Of a stretch of 64,000 nucleotides of DNA, positions 28,874 to 37,562 are shown one piece after another. The notes beneath the pieces are model-generated. The model made no database searches, was not told the DNA's origin, and saw only the letters and a program-made list of their open reading frames with translations. The DNA lies in the NCBI RefSeq assembly GCF_003594935.2, contig NZ_CP043342.1:2728001-2792000 (forward strand), given 5' to 3'. A program made the translations under genes and the position numbers. This stretch comes from Enterobacter huaxiensis (lineage in GTDB: Bacteria; Pseudomonadota; Gammaproteobacteria; Enterobacterales; Enterobacteriaceae). Position 1 is the stretch's first letter. Every line of letters starts with the position of its first letter.

Positions 28874-29513
28874 ATTGTTCTTCGGCAGCGTTAATTATTG
28901 CGGCCTCTTTTGCCGCCAGCACGCGTTCTACCGTATCCACAACCGCCTGAGTTTGCGGGTCGATTTCAATATTTACGCGATTCCCCAGCTTTTTCGCACC
29001 CAGCGTCGTGCGCTGCAGCGTCTCGGGAATTAAATGCACGCAGAAACGCGTTGGTGTGACCTCGCCAACCGTCAGGCTTATTCCATCAATGCCAATGAAT
29101 CCTTTATAAAGGATGTATTTCATTAATGCCGGATCCTGAACTTTAAACCAGATTTGACGGTTATTTTCGGAGGTCACGATTTTCGCCACCTCGGCAGTGG
29201 TCATGATATGGCCCGACATCAGATGGCCGCCAATTTCGTCGCTAAACTTCGCCGCGCGCTCAACGTTGACGGTATCGCCCACGGCCAGCTCGCCGAGGTT
29301 GGTGATACGCAGGGTCTCTTTCATTAAATCAAAGCTAATCTGGTTACCGTTAATCTCGGTTACCGTCAGGCAGCAGCCGTTATGCGCAATTGAAGCGCCA
29401 GTTTCAATGCCGTCGAGCATATATTCCGGCAGCTCAACCACGTGAGTACGGAAATTGGGTTTTTCATCAATAGACACCACTTTGGCGGTGCCCTGCACAA
29501 TGCCAGTAAACAT
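28872..29513 (-). CDS. ribC: Riboflavin synthase (alpha subunit)
   Basis: Dismutates two 6,7-dimethyl-8-ribityllumazine molecules to riboflavin. It has 213 residues made of two lumazine-binding beta-barrel repeats (about 1-95 and 97-195) and begins [12 protein letters not shown], the family signature. The gene is called ribC in E. coli and ribE in many annotations. It diverges from mdtK. No FMN riboswitch is seen upstream, as expected since in E. coli that element precedes ribB. Confidence 0.96.
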   Translation of the reverse strand: MFTGIVQGTAKVVSIDEKPNFRTHVVELPEYMLDGIETGASIAHNGCCLTVTEINGNQISFDLMKETLRITNLGELAVGDTVNVERAAKFSDEIGGHLMSGHIMTTAEVAKIVTSENNRQIWFKVQDPALMKYILYKGFIGIDGISLTVGEVTPTRFCVHLIPETLQRTTLGAKKLGNRVNIEIDPQTQAVVDTVERVLAAKEAAIINAAEEQ

Positions 29514-29740
29514 GCTTACAACTCCTGTTTTTTCCGGACGGTGGTGACACCGTTTAATCTCACCACAATAACAGTTGGAAAAACAGGTTGCCAGCGGCGC
29601 GCATTTTCTGGCGATTTTTTCACTAGATAATTAGATAAACCCCGCTACAATAGCTGGCTATCCCCCTGCATTTTCTTCTTGCTGCCCGTTTCGGCGGCTT
29701 TTTTAGTCTCTCATATAACAACAATACAAAAGGTGTTCAC

Positions 29741-31114
29741 GTGCAGAAGTACATAATTGAAGCGCGTCAGTTATTGGCACTGGCAATACCGGTGATCATC
29801 GCGCAAGTGGCCCAGACCGCAATGGGATTTGTGGATACGGTAATGGCGGGTGGCTACAGCGCCACCGATATGGCTGCCGTTGCAATAGGCACCTCGATCT
29901 GGCTGCCGGCCATTCTTTTTGGTCATGGCCTGCTGCTGGCACTCACGCCGGTAATTGCTCAGCTAAACGGTTCGGGACGACGCGAGCGTATTGCTCATCA
30001 GGTTCGCCAGGGCTTCTGGCTGGCTGGCTTTGTATCCGTGCTGATTATGGTCGTGCTCTGGAACGCCGGGCATATCATCCGCGCCATGCATAACATCGAC
30101 CCGGCTTTAGCCGATAAAGCCGTAGGCTACCTGCGCGCGCTGCTCTGGGGCGCACCGGGCTATCTCTTTTTCCAGGTTGCCCGTAACCAGTGTGAAGGTC
30201 TGGCAAAAACCAAACCGGGAATGGTGATGGGCTTTATCGGCCTGCTGGTGAATATTCCGGTGAACTACATCTTCATTTACGGCCACTTTGGCATGCCGGA
30301 GCTGGGCGGCGTGGGCTGCGGCGTCGCAACGGCGGCGGTGTACTGGGTGATGTTCTTTAGCATGATCACCTTCGTGAAGCGTGCCCGCTCCATGCGCGAT
30401 ATTCGTAATGAAAACAGGTTCAGCACCCCGGACTGGAGCATCATGAAACGTCTGGTGCAGCTAGGATTGCCGATTGCGCTGGCGCTGTTCTTCGAAGTGA
30501 CGCTGTTTGCGGTTGTCGCTCTGCTGGTCTCCCCGCTGGGCATTATTGACGTCGCGGGCCACCAGATTGCGCTGAACTTCAGCTCGCTGATGTTCGTGCT
30601 GCCGATGTCGCTGGCGGCGGCGGTCACCATTCGCGTCGGCTTCCGCCTGGGGCAAGGATCGACGCTGGATGCTCAAACCGCGGCGCGTACCGGGCTGGGC
30701 GTCGGCGTTTGCATGGCCGCCTGTACGGCGCTATTTACCGTTGCGCTGCGTGAACAAATCGCCCTGCTGTATAACGATAACCCTGAGGTGGTGATCCTGG
30801 CATCACACCTGATGCTGCTCGCTGCGGTATACCAGATCTCAGACTCCATTCAGGTGATCGGCAGCGGCGTGCTGCGCGGTTATAAAGATACGCGCTCGAT
30901 CTTCTTTATTACGTTTATTGCCTACTGGGTGCTGGGCCTGCCGACCGGCTACGTGCTGGCGCTCACCGACCTCGTGGTTGACCGTATGGGACCTGCCGGC
31001 TTCTGGATGGGCTTTATCATCGGTCTGACCTCTGCGGCCATCATGATGATGCTGCGAATGCGCTTCCTGCAGCGTCAGCCGTCAACGGTCATTTTGCAGC
31101 GCGCCTCACGTTAA
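29741..31114 (+). CDS. mdtK: Multidrug efflux transporter MdtK (MATE family)
   Basis: Sodium- or proton-driven MATE exporter with 12 membrane segments, 457 residues, nearly identical to E. coli MdtK (NorM homologue), which handles fluoroquinolones and other cations. MATE features include [13 protein letters not shown] in segment 1 and the conserved [10 protein letters not shown]-like segment [11 protein letters not shown]. It starts at GTG, as in E. coli. A terminator follows. Confidence 0.96.
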   Translation: MQKYIIEARQLLALAIPVIIAQVAQTAMGFVDTVMAGGYSATDMAAVAIGTSIWLPAILFGHGLLLALTPVIAQLNGSGRRERIAHQVRQGFWLAGFVSVLIMVVLWNAGHIIRAMHNIDPALADKAVGYLRALLWGAPGYLFFQVARNQCEGLAKTKPGMVMGFIGLLVNIPVNYIFIYGHFGMPELGGVGCGVATAAVYWVMFFSMITFVKRARSMRDIRNENRFSTPDWSIMKRLVQLGLPIALALFFEVTLFAVVALLVSPLGIIDVAGHQIALNFSSLMFVLPMSLAAAVTIRVGFRLGQGSTLDAQTAARTGLGVGVCMAACTALFTVALREQIALLYNDNPEVVILASHLMLLAAVYQISDSIQVIGSGVLRGYKDTRSIFFITFIAYWVLGLPTGYVLALTDLVVDRMGPAGFWMGFIIGLTSAAIMMMLRMRFLQRQPSTVILQRASR

Positions 31115-31120
31115 CCCGGC

Positions 31121-31150
31121 AGTAGCCGCCGGCTGGCGGCTACTTTCTCT
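31121..31150 (+). terminator. mdtK terminator
   Basis: GTAGCCGCC / GGCGGCTAC stem with a GGCT loop followed by TTTCTCTT, shortly after the mdtK stop. Confidence 0.8.
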
Positions 31151-31210
31151 TCACTTTGCGCGGTAATGAAGCAATCGCGTGAAATCAGAGAGAAAAATGC
31201 ATTTTCCCTC

Positions 31211-31239
31211 TTGCCTCATTGAGGCTGTGCCGCTAATAT
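31211..31239 (+). promoter_or_regulatory. Promoter of the tRNA-Val pair
   Basis: TTGCCT, a 17-bp spacer and TAATAT, followed by a GC-rich stretch (CGTCCCCG) at the start site, as expected for a stringently controlled tRNA promoter. Confidence 0.7.
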
Positions 31240-31267
31240 TCGTCCCCGTTGTCACCGACAACACGTT

Positions 31268-31344
31268 GCGTTCATAGCTCAGTTGGTTAGAGCACCACCT
31301 TGACATGGTGGGGGTCGTTGGTTCGAGTCCAATTGAACGCACCA
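31268..31344 (+). tRNA. valV: tRNA-Val (GAC)
   Basis: A 77-nt tRNA with encoded CCA. The anticodon loop reads TTGACAT (anticodon GAC, valine codons GUC/GUU). The acceptor stem is GCGTTCA / TGAACGC and the T loop is GGTTCGAGTCC. It matches E. coli valV and its position after mdtK. Confidence 0.97.
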
Positions 31345-31348
31345 TTCT

Positions 31349-31425
31349 GCGTCCGTAGCTCAGTTGGTTAGAGCACCACCTTGACATGGTGGGGGTCGGT
31401 GGTTCGAGTCCACTCGGACGCACCA
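31349..31425 (+). tRNA. valW: tRNA-Val (GAC)
   Basis: Second 77-nt valine tRNA, four bases after the first, with the same anticodon GAC and encoded CCA. It differs mainly in the acceptor stem (GCGTCCG / CGGACGC) and T stem. It matches E. coli valW; the two are surely cotranscribed. Confidence 0.97.
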
Positions 31426-31443
31426 TTTCAGTCCTGAAATGGT
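31422..31443. repeat. Perfect palindrome at the 3' end of the tRNA pair
   Basis: Arms ACCATTTCAG / CTGAAATGGT with a 2-base centre include the encoded CCA of the second tRNA. There is no T tract. It may act as the transcript end or protect the tRNA precursor trailer. Confidence 0.55.
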
Positions 31444-31546
31444 GCAAATCCTCTCTCAGTATCCTGAATAATCTCAATATCCTGATTTCTTATCGCTTCA
31501 CCTGCTACGCTTTTCTCATGGGAAAAATAACGCAGGAAGACTGTCG

Positions 31547-33142
31547 ATGAAGAAGATCGCGATTATCGGCTCCGGCCCTACAGGGATTTACACCTTTTAT
31601 TCTCTTCTTAAAAACAAAACCCCTCTCGCCGTCTCTGTATTTGAACAGGCAGAAGACGCCGGCGTGGGCATGCCCTACAGCGATGACGATAACTCTCGTC
31701 TGATGCTGGCCAACATTGCCAGCATTGAAATCCCCCCTATTTTTATGACCTACCTCGACTGGCTGAAAGGCCAGAGCGACGCCCATCTGGCGCGCTTTAA
31801 GGTGGATAAGGCCAGCCTGCATGAACGGCAGTTTTTGCCGAGGCTGCTGCTGGGCGAATATTTCCGCGACAGCTTTCTGAGGGTTGTCAACGAAGCCAGA
31901 AAACGGGGGTTTGACGTCAACGTCCACGAATCCGCGGAAGTCACCGATATCGACGCCGCCGAAAACGGCGTAACGCTTTCGGTTAACGGTCATAAGCACC
32001 CTGAAAGATTTGATCTTGCCGTTGTCGCCACCGGTCACGTCTGGCCGGATGCAGAAGAGGCAACGCGCACCTACTTCCCGAGCCCCTGGTCCGGGCTGAT
32101 GGACGCGCGTATTCCTGCCTGCCAGGTTGGGATCATGGGGACATCATTAAGCGGGCTTGACGCCGCCATGGCGGTAGTTATGCAGCATGGGGACTTTGTT
32201 GACGGCAGGTTCATCCTGGATAAAGGCAGCGAGGCATTACGCATAATGCTGATGTCCCGAACGGGCATTCTGCCGGAAGCCGATTTTTACTGCCCGATAC
32301 CTTACGAACCGCTTTCGGTCCTGACAGAATCTGTGGTGGAAAGCGAAATAGCCAAAGGCGCCGACGGCCTGCTCGACAGGGTCTTTGCGCTCATGGTTAA
32401 CGAGCTAACGCTCGCCGACCCGGCGTGGTGCAAGTCTGTATCGCTGCACACCCTGGATGCGGACAGCATCCGCGACGCGTGGTTTGAGGAGCGTAAGCAG
32501 CGCGGTCCGTTTACGTGGGCTGAAGAGAACCTGAAGGAGGTCGAGCGGAACAAACGTGAACGCCGCACGGTGGCCTGGCGCTATACCGTGCTGCGGCTCC
32601 ATGAGGTGGTTGCCGAAATTGTCCCTGCCCTCAATGAACGCGACAGAGAGCGATTCAAAGCGGGGCTGGAGCGCGTCTTCATCGATAACTATGCCGCCAT
32701 TCCGCCGCAGTCTATCCGCAGGTTACTGGCGCTGCGCGAGGCGGGCATCATTAGCGTGGCGGCGCTCGGCGATGACTATGGTCTGGATATTGGCAGCGAT
32801 CGAACCGTCATCACCACCAAAGACAAGACCTACCGCTTCGACGTTTTTATCGACGCGCGCGGGCAAAAACCGCTTACGACAAAAGATCTGCCCTTCCCCA
32901 CGCTGCGCAACCAGCTGATGGCTACAGGCGATGAGCTACCGGAGCTGGGAGAGGATTACACGCTGAAGGCACCGGACGCCCTTCGCGGACGCATTGCGTT
33001 TGGGGCGATACCCTGGCTGATGCACGATCAACCTTTTGTGCAGGGGCTGGAGGAGTGTGCCGTGAGGGGGGAAGCGATGGCCAAAGCGGCGGAGATACCC
33101 GCCTCCCGATCGCGCAGAAAACTGCCTTACGTGGAGAATTAA
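31547..33142 (+). CDS. ydhS: FAD/NAD(P)-binding protein YdhS
   Basis: Predicted flavoprotein of 531 residues, closely matching E. coli YdhS (534). The N-terminus KKIAIIGSGPTGIYTF is a Rossmann FAD-binding GxGxxG motif, and a second dinucleotide site is in GIMGTSLSGLDAAMA (about 195-209). The family is uncharacterised. In E. coli ydhS is next to ydhR and the ydhYVWXUT oxidoreductase genes, which are absent here. AGGAAG precedes the ATG. Confidence 0.9.
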   Translation: MKKIAIIGSGPTGIYTFYSLLKNKTPLAVSVFEQAEDAGVGMPYSDDDNSRLMLANIASIEIPPIFMTYLDWLKGQSDAHLARFKVDKASLHERQFLPRLLLGEYFRDSFLRVVNEARKRGFDVNVHESAEVTDIDAAENGVTLSVNGHKHPERFDLAVVATGHVWPDAEEATRTYFPSPWSGLMDARIPACQVGIMGTSLSGLDAAMAVVMQHGDFVDGRFILDKGSEALRIMLMSRTGILPEADFYCPIPYEPLSVLTESVVESEIAKGADGLLDRVFALMVNELTLADPAWCKSVSLHTLDADSIRDAWFEERKQRGPFTWAEENLKEVERNKRERRTVAWRYTVLRLHEVVAEIVPALNERDRERFKAGLERVFIDNYAAIPPQSIRRLLALREAGIISVAALGDDYGLDIGSDRTVITTKDKTYRFDVFIDARGQKPLTTKDLPFPTLRNQLMATGDELPELGEDYTLKAPDALRGRIAFGAIPWLMHDQPFVQGLEECAVRGEAMAKAAEIPASRSRRKLPYVEN

Positions 33143-33169
33143 CAGGGCTTCCCTGCCCGGGCTGTCTGA

Positions 33170-33805
33170 TTATTCGAAGTAAACGTCCGGATTTTCAGAC
33201 AGTGAAACGAAGGTTTTGGTCTCTTTATCCAGCGCGCGGATATCGCCGCTTTCAATGTCATACACCCAGCCGTGCAGGCGGATGGCGTTGTTGCGCAGAC
33301 CCACCGCAACCGACGGATGCGTTTTGATGTTGCTCAGCTGCGCAAACACGTTCTCCTGCACCATCGCGTTGACTTTGTCGAGTGGCTGGTCCCACGTTTT
33401 GTTCTCGACCACGGCTTTTGCCGCATCGGAGTAGCGCAGCCAGTGGGAAACCGCCGGCATTGGCTCGAGGTTGGCGTTGTCGGCAATCGCCTTCATAGCG
33501 CCGCAGTTGGAGTGGCCGCAGATGACAATGTCGGTTACACCCAGCGCGACCACGGCGTACTCAATTGTCGCCGAGACGCCGCCGGGCTCAGGCCCGAACG
33601 GTGGCACGATGTTGCCAGCATTACGAATGACAAAGAGCTGTCCCGGCTCTTGCTGAGTCACCAGCTCTGGCACCAGACGGCTGTCGGAGCAGGAGATGAA
33701 CAACGCTTTGGGATTCTGGCTGGACGCTAAACTGCGGAAGAGCTCTTTACGTTGCGGGAAAATCTCTTTTTGAAAGCTGAGAAAACCTTCAATGATATGT
33801 TGCAT
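33170..33805 (-). CDS. Beta-class carbonic anhydrase, CynT-like
   Basis: Zinc enzyme for reversible hydration of CO2 to bicarbonate, 211 residues. Zinc ligands are C39, H98 and C101, with the D41-R43 dyad (SCSDSR) and GHSNCGA. The sequence is closer to E. coli CynT (the carbonic anhydrase of the cyanate operon) than to housekeeping Can, for instance in EFISCSDSR-like [16 protein letters not shown] and IRNAGNIVP. No cyanase or cyanate transporter genes are near, so a general bicarbonate-supply role is more likely. It converges on ydhS, 27 bp away. Confidence 0.92.
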   Translation of the reverse strand: MQHIIEGFLSFQKEIFPQRKELFRSLASSQNPKALFISCSDSRLVPELVTQQEPGQLFVIRNAGNIVPPFGPEPGGVSATIEYAVVALGVTDIVICGHSNCGAMKAIADNANLEPMPAVSHWLRYSDAAKAVVENKTWDQPLDKVNAMVQENVFAQLSNIKTHPSVAVGLRNNAIRLHGWVYDIESGDIRALDKETKTFVSLSENPDVYFE

Positions 33806-33877
33806 AGCAATTTCTCTTTTATCTGTTTTAGTTTAGGCATGATCGCGATCACGCTCCTGAAGTTTACCCACCGTACT

Positions 33878-34666
33878 TTACTTCAGACAAGCAATATATT
33901 TCTGGCCCGACCGCTGCACGATCTCGTCAGCCTTCGCGAGGATGTTCTGCCCTTCGAATGCACCGTAGAGCCGTTGATAGCTTCTGCTCCGCAGGAGTCC
34001 GACGATCTTTTCAACCGTGGCGGCAGGCAGCGGAAGCATATTAGGATAGCTCCACATAAACGAGACGGCATCCCTTCCGGGAGTGACCTGCAGGATATCC
34101 CCTGCCAGCAATACCCCCTCGCCTTCCTGCCAGTGCAGCACCGTGCCGCCCGCAAAGTGTCCTCCAGCGCGGAGCAGCGTGACCGAGGGCATAATCTCCA
34201 GCGCGTCGCCCTCCCAGAAGCGAATTGCCGGGCTGTCGCGCATTACCCACTCCCGGTCGCTGGCATGCAGGTAAACTGGCGCGTCGAACGTCTCCGCCCA
34301 GTCCTGCATGGTGGTGTAGTAATGCGGGTGCGAAATCGCAATGGCGCTAATGCCGCCGAGCGCCGCGATCAGCGTTTTGGTTGCCGCATCAAGATTAGCG
34401 ATGCAGTCCCACAAGATATTGCCCTGCGCGGTTCGCAGAAGAATGGCCCGCTGATTGATGGCAAAGGACGGAACGGTTTTGAGGCCGATGAGCTGCGGCT
34501 CCAGCTGCTGCCATTTGTTGGTGTGCGCGGCGGTCAACGCGTCGAAATCGACCCACGCCTGCCCCGTGGCGGGAACGTACTGACGCTCATCCTCGCAGAC
34601 TGGACATCGCTCGGGTTGAGGAACGTAAGAGGTTCCACAGGTTTTACAGAGTGTAATCATGCGCAT
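33878..34666 (-). CDS. Metallo-beta-lactamase-fold protein with N-terminal zinc ribbon
   Basis: 262 residues. A rubredoxin/zinc-ribbon-like start has C7-x2-C10 and C21-x2-C24. A metallo-beta-lactamase fold follows (about 65-255), but the metal motif HxHxDH is degraded to H113-P-H115-Y-Y-T, while H170 (GGHFAGG) and D190 (LLAGDIL) remain. A full two-metal hydrolase site is therefore unlikely; one metal or none may be bound. A start at ATG 34660 is equally possible. Function is unknown. It lies 72 bp upstream of the carbonic anhydrase gene on the same strand. Confidence 0.8.
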   Translation of the reverse strand: MRMITLCKTCGTSYVPQPERCPVCEDERQYVPATGQAWVDFDALTAAHTNKWQQLEPQLIGLKTVPSFAINQRAILLRTAQGNILWDCIANLDAATKTLIAALGGISAIAISHPHYYTTMQDWAETFDAPVYLHASDREWVMRDSPAIRFWEGDALEIMPSVTLLRAGGHFAGGTVLHWQEGEGVLLAGDILQVTPGRDAVSFMWSYPNMLPLPAATVEKIVGLLRSRSYQRLYGAFEGQNILAKADEIVQRSGQKYIACLK

Positions 34667-34743
34667 TTCTCAGCCATAAAGCTCTGAGTATGGCAGGGAT
34701 TATCCTTATGTGCTGCGAGGTACATTACCGGCTTTTTTTGACT

Positions 34744-34749
34744 TATACT
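34744..34749 (+). promoter_or_regulatory. -10 element of the 46-aa gene
   Basis: TATACT lies 36 bp before the start codon of the small gene at 34786; the -35 region at the 17-bp distance (TACATT) is weak. Confidence 0.45.
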
Positions 34750-34785
34750 GTGCCTGTATCAAAAACCGAATAACGCAGGTGAAAC

Positions 34786-34926
34786 ATGGAAATCGATCTC
34801 GATAACCTGGTCTTTAACGGGCTGGATGAAGCAGAAGAACGCAACGCGGAACGTCTGGACGACGCGGATAAAAAAGCGCAGGCGATTATCGCCGATGACG
34901 ACTGCGGCGACGCCTGCAAGATCTGA
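34786..34926 (+). CDS. Unrecognised 46-residue acidic protein with C-terminal CxxxC
   Basis: A short gene beginning MEIDLDNLVFNGLDEAEERN and ending IIADDDCGDACKI. It is acidic, probably helical in the middle (EAEERNAERLDDADKKAQ), with no signal peptide or membrane segment. C40 and C44 near the end could bind a metal or form a disulfide. Support that it is real: AGGTGAAAC upstream, a TATACT -10 element, and a strong terminator 4 bp after the stop. I do not recognise the family. It lies between the divergent metallo-beta-lactamase-fold gene and the convergent HbpS-like gene. Confidence 0.7.
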   Translation: MEIDLDNLVFNGLDEAEERNAERLDDADKKAQAIIADDDCGDACKI

Positions 34927-34930
34927 TGAG

Positions 34931-34960
34931 AAAGCACCGGACGTCCCGGTGCTTTTTTTT
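34931..34960 (+). terminator. Terminator of the 46-aa gene
   Basis: AAAGCACCGG / CCGGTGCTTT stem with a short loop and eight T residues, right after the small gene and before the convergent HbpS-like gene. Confidence 0.93.
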
Positions 34961-34965
34961 GTGCC

Positions 34966-35445
34966 TTACTTTTTCAAGCCGTCAATCGCCGCCTGCGCGC
35001 AGGCTTCATCAAGATGACCGCCCGGCGCCCCGCCGATGCCAATCGCCCCGATCACCTCATCACCCTCTTTCACCGGCAGGCCACCCGCAAGCAGCAGGAA
35101 GCCAGGGACGTCACGCATATTCTGCGCGCCCGCGTTGCTCTGCGCGGCTTCCATCACCTTGCCGGAGGCATTCTTTGTGCTGAGCGCCGTCCAGGCCTTC
35201 ATTTCGCTGGCCTTTACCGTGTGCGGACCAGCGTTGTCGGTGCGCTGGACTGCCTTCACCACGCCAGCGCGGTCAACAACCGTTACCGTTACCTGATAAC
35301 TTTTCGCCACGCACGCCTGAACGGCGGCGTTCGCCAGCGCATTGGCCTGCGTCAGGGAGAGATTTTTCTGGCTCAGGCTTTCTGCCTGTGCCGTCATCGT
35401 GACGCTACCCGCGACAAGCGCCGCCATCATCATTACTTTTTTCAT
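34966..35445 (-). CDS. Secreted GlcG/HbpS-family protein
   Basis: 159 residues. A Sec signal peptide (about 1-21, cleavage after AQA) is followed by a GlcG/HbpS domain (formerly DUF336): LTQANALANAAVQACVAKS, VVDRAGVVKAVQRTDNAG, and the Gly-rich VIGAIGIGGAPGGHLDEACA at the end. Relatives include heme-binding HbpS of Streptomyces, an accessory sensor for the SenS-SenR two-component system. GAGG lies seven bases before ATG 35445; the frame is open to 35472. It is 89 bp downstream of the response regulator gene, same strand, so it may belong to that operon. Heme binding is inference. Confidence 0.85.
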   Translation of the reverse strand: MKKVMMMAALVAGSVTMTAQAESLSQKNLSLTQANALANAAVQACVAKSYQVTVTVVDRAGVVKAVQRTDNAGPHTVKASEMKAWTALSTKNASGKVMEAAQSNAGAQNMRDVPGFLLLAGGLPVKEGDEVIGAIGIGGAPGGHLDEACAQAAIDGLKK

Positions 35446-35534
35446 CGCACATCCTCGAATGTTGGGAGACACCTCGAGGTTACTGACTCAGGCGACGAAG
35501 CGTAATTCGGTTGATTACGCACGCCACCTGGTAG

Positions 35535-36146
35535 TTATACGGATTGCAATTTATCGTATTCGCGGATCGCCTGAACCAGACTACTGACCCCTAATTTGGC
35601 AAACGCTGCGGCACGGTGCGCTTCTACCGTACGCGGCGAGAGAGAAAGACGTGCCGCCGCTTCCTTGTTGCTGCAGCCTTCCATCAGCACGGACAGCACT
35701 TCATGCTCCCGCGCGGTAAGCTGTGCGAAACGCGCGCTTATTCGCGCCGTCTCCTGCCAGGCGGTAAACCGTCGCTGGCTCTCCTCGAACGCCAAACCTA
35801 CCGTTTCAATGAGCTTATCGGCGTCCAGCGGCTTGGTGAAAAACTCAAACACGCCGTTACGAAATGCGCGGCGACAGGCGTCGACGGTGCCGTGTCCGGT
35901 CATAATCATGACGGGTAACAATGGCCACGGCCATTCCCCCTCCTCCAGCCACGCCAGCCCGCCTTTACCCGGCATACGCATGTCCAGCAGCAAACAGCCC
36001 ACAAGCGCGCTGTTTGCGCTATTTTCCGCCGTAAAGGCATCAACGCTTTCGAACGTTTTTACCGCCCAGCCCATACCCGACAGTAAAAATGCCATCGACT
36101 CTCTGATGGATTCATCATCATCGATCAGCCAGATTGTCTTATCCAT
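35535..36146 (-). CDS. Two-component response regulator, FixJ/LuxR type
   Basis: 203 residues. The receiver domain (about 4-118) has the acidic pocket D10/D11, phosphoacceptor D55 (LLLDMRMPG), T84 in MIMTGHGT and K105 (FFTKPLDA). A LuxR-type HTH is at about 140-203 (LTAREHEVLSVLMEG ... LSPRTVEAHRAAAFAKLG). The start MDKTIWLID overlaps the kinase stop codon by 8 bp, so the pair is translationally coupled. The frame is open to 36215 but that part lies inside the kinase gene. Targets are unknown; the ABC transporter and HbpS-like gene nearby are candidates. Confidence 0.9.
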   Translation of the reverse strand: MDKTIWLIDDDESIRESMAFLLSGMGWAVKTFESVDAFTAENSANSALVGCLLLDMRMPGKGGLAWLEEGEWPWPLLPVMIMTGHGTVDACRRAFRNGVFEFFTKPLDADKLIETVGLAFEESQRRFTAWQETARISARFAQLTAREHEVLSVLMEGCSNKEAAARLSLSPRTVEAHRAAAFAKLGVSSLVQAIREYDKLQSV

Positions 36147-37455
36147 GTCCTGACTCCAGCTGCAGCACGATCGTCGCGCCACCTTCAGGTGAATTGCCCA
36201 GCGAGAGGGTTCCATTCATGCGGGTCATCAGTGACTCCGTTAACGTCATACCAAGGCCTATGCCCTCTTTTCGACCGCTGTAAAAGGGCATAAAGGCATT
36301 CTGCAATGCCTCCGGGCTAAAGCCGGGGCCGCCGTCAGTGACGGTAATCTTAATGCCATCGGTGCTTTTCTGGCTTTCAATGCGCACCCAGCCCTGGCCG
36401 TTCGCCTGCTGGGCCTGAATCGCATTTCTGAGCAGATTATGCAGCACCTGCTCAAGCCAGAGCCGATCGGCTATCACGCTCGTCGCCCCATGCGCGAAGG
36501 CATGCGTCACCGCGACACGTTCAGCCCTGCGCTCATGCTCCAGTAAATTCACAACCTGCTGCCAGCACTGCGTCAGGTCAGTTTCACGGAGGGTGACTTT
36601 CTCCTGCACGACATGTTCGCGAAAGCGCGTTAAGAGGGCGCTAATACGCTGCGTTTGTACCAGCGCGGCCGCCAGCGCCTGCGACACGGCCTGCGGGTTG
36701 TCCCGCGTCTGCTGGCGCTGGGCACCCTGGATCCAGGTCTGCACGGCGGTTAGCGGCTGGTTAATTTCGTGTACGATCCCGGCGGTGATCTCGCCCAGCG
36801 TATTCAGCCTGGCATGCTGGTAATAAAGCGCCCGCTGTTCAGCCTCTTTGCGCGCCTTGCGCTGCCAGAGCGCCATACTCGTTACCGCAATGACGGCACC
36901 CCATCCCAGGAACAGCGCGGGATAGATTGGCCAGTAAACGCCGAACCACGCGGGTTCTGCATCTGCAATCAGCGTGAAGGGTTGAGTATGTTGCGGAAAA
37001 GTACGCTGCCAGCGCCAGAAGGCATCTGAGCTGCTCTGGGCATTACCCTCGCGAGCATAGCGGACCTCAAGACGGGTAAAGCGGGGGTGCGCCGTGAGTA
37101 ATGGTGCAAGATCGACCAGCACGCGGATCTGCCGCCAGGGGTTGTAAAGCCAGTACTGATTTTCGCGGGCGGGTTCGACCCGAGCGGCGTCACGCGCACG
37201 TCCAGCGGTCTTTTCCAGCGCGAGAAGATGGGGGAATTTTGTCCGCAAGGCGGCAATGTCTTCATCGCCACTCAGGAGAGGGAGAACGGACTCATTTTGC
37301 GTGAGAACGGCGCCGATCTCTGAAAACAGCGCCGAGAACGCCCGATCCCGTTCCCAGAACTGCCGGCGAATTTGCTCGGTATAGAGCAGCACGCTGCTGA
37401 TGAGGCAGACGACAGCCCAGACGACAAGCGCGCGCGTAATAAGCGTGTGTTTCAT
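36139..37455 (-). CDS. Two-component sensor histidine kinase
   Basis: 438 residues. Membrane segments lie at about 8-25 and 175-197, with a periplasmic sensor domain of about 145 residues between them. The DHp domain has phosphoacceptor H229 (GIVHEINQPLTAV), the HPK4-like H-box typical of FixL/DctB-type kinases. The ATPase domain has N box LHNLLRNAIQA, G1 DGGPGFS and G2 GIGLGMTL. It is cotranscribed with the response regulator by 8-bp overlap. The signal is unknown. E. coli K-12 has no counterpart at this locus. Confidence 0.92.
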   Translation of the reverse strand: MKHTLITRALVVWAVVCLISSVLLYTEQIRRQFWERDRAFSALFSEIGAVLTQNESVLPLLSGDEDIAALRTKFPHLLALEKTAGRARDAARVEPARENQYWLYNPWRQIRVLVDLAPLLTAHPRFTRLEVRYAREGNAQSSSDAFWRWQRTFPQHTQPFTLIADAEPAWFGVYWPIYPALFLGWGAVIAVTSMALWQRKARKEAEQRALYYQHARLNTLGEITAGIVHEINQPLTAVQTWIQGAQRQQTRDNPQAVSQALAAALVQTQRISALLTRFREHVVQEKVTLRETDLTQCWQQVVNLLEHERRAERVAVTHAFAHGATSVIADRLWLEQVLHNLLRNAIQAQQANGQGWVRIESQKSTDGIKITVTDGGPGFSPEALQNAFMPFYSGRKEGIGLGMTLTESLMTRMNGTLSLGNSPEGGATIVLQLESGHG

Positions 37456-37562
37456 TCCGTTAGCTGATTAGTGTTCACATCCCGTCGACATTAACAGTTA
37501 ACCGCTATCAGAACAAAAAAACGCACAGCTCATTCCAGTACAGCTTGCGCGTAAGGCGCAGC

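Noticed and set aside
29514-29740. FMN riboswitch upstream of ribC
   Set aside because: I see no RFN-type conserved blocks, and in enterobacteria this element precedes ribB.
31268-31546. tRNA-Val pair as the attachment site of an integrated island
   Set aside because: No integrase, no repeated tRNA 3' segment downstream, and the next gene (ydhS) is in its E. coli position.
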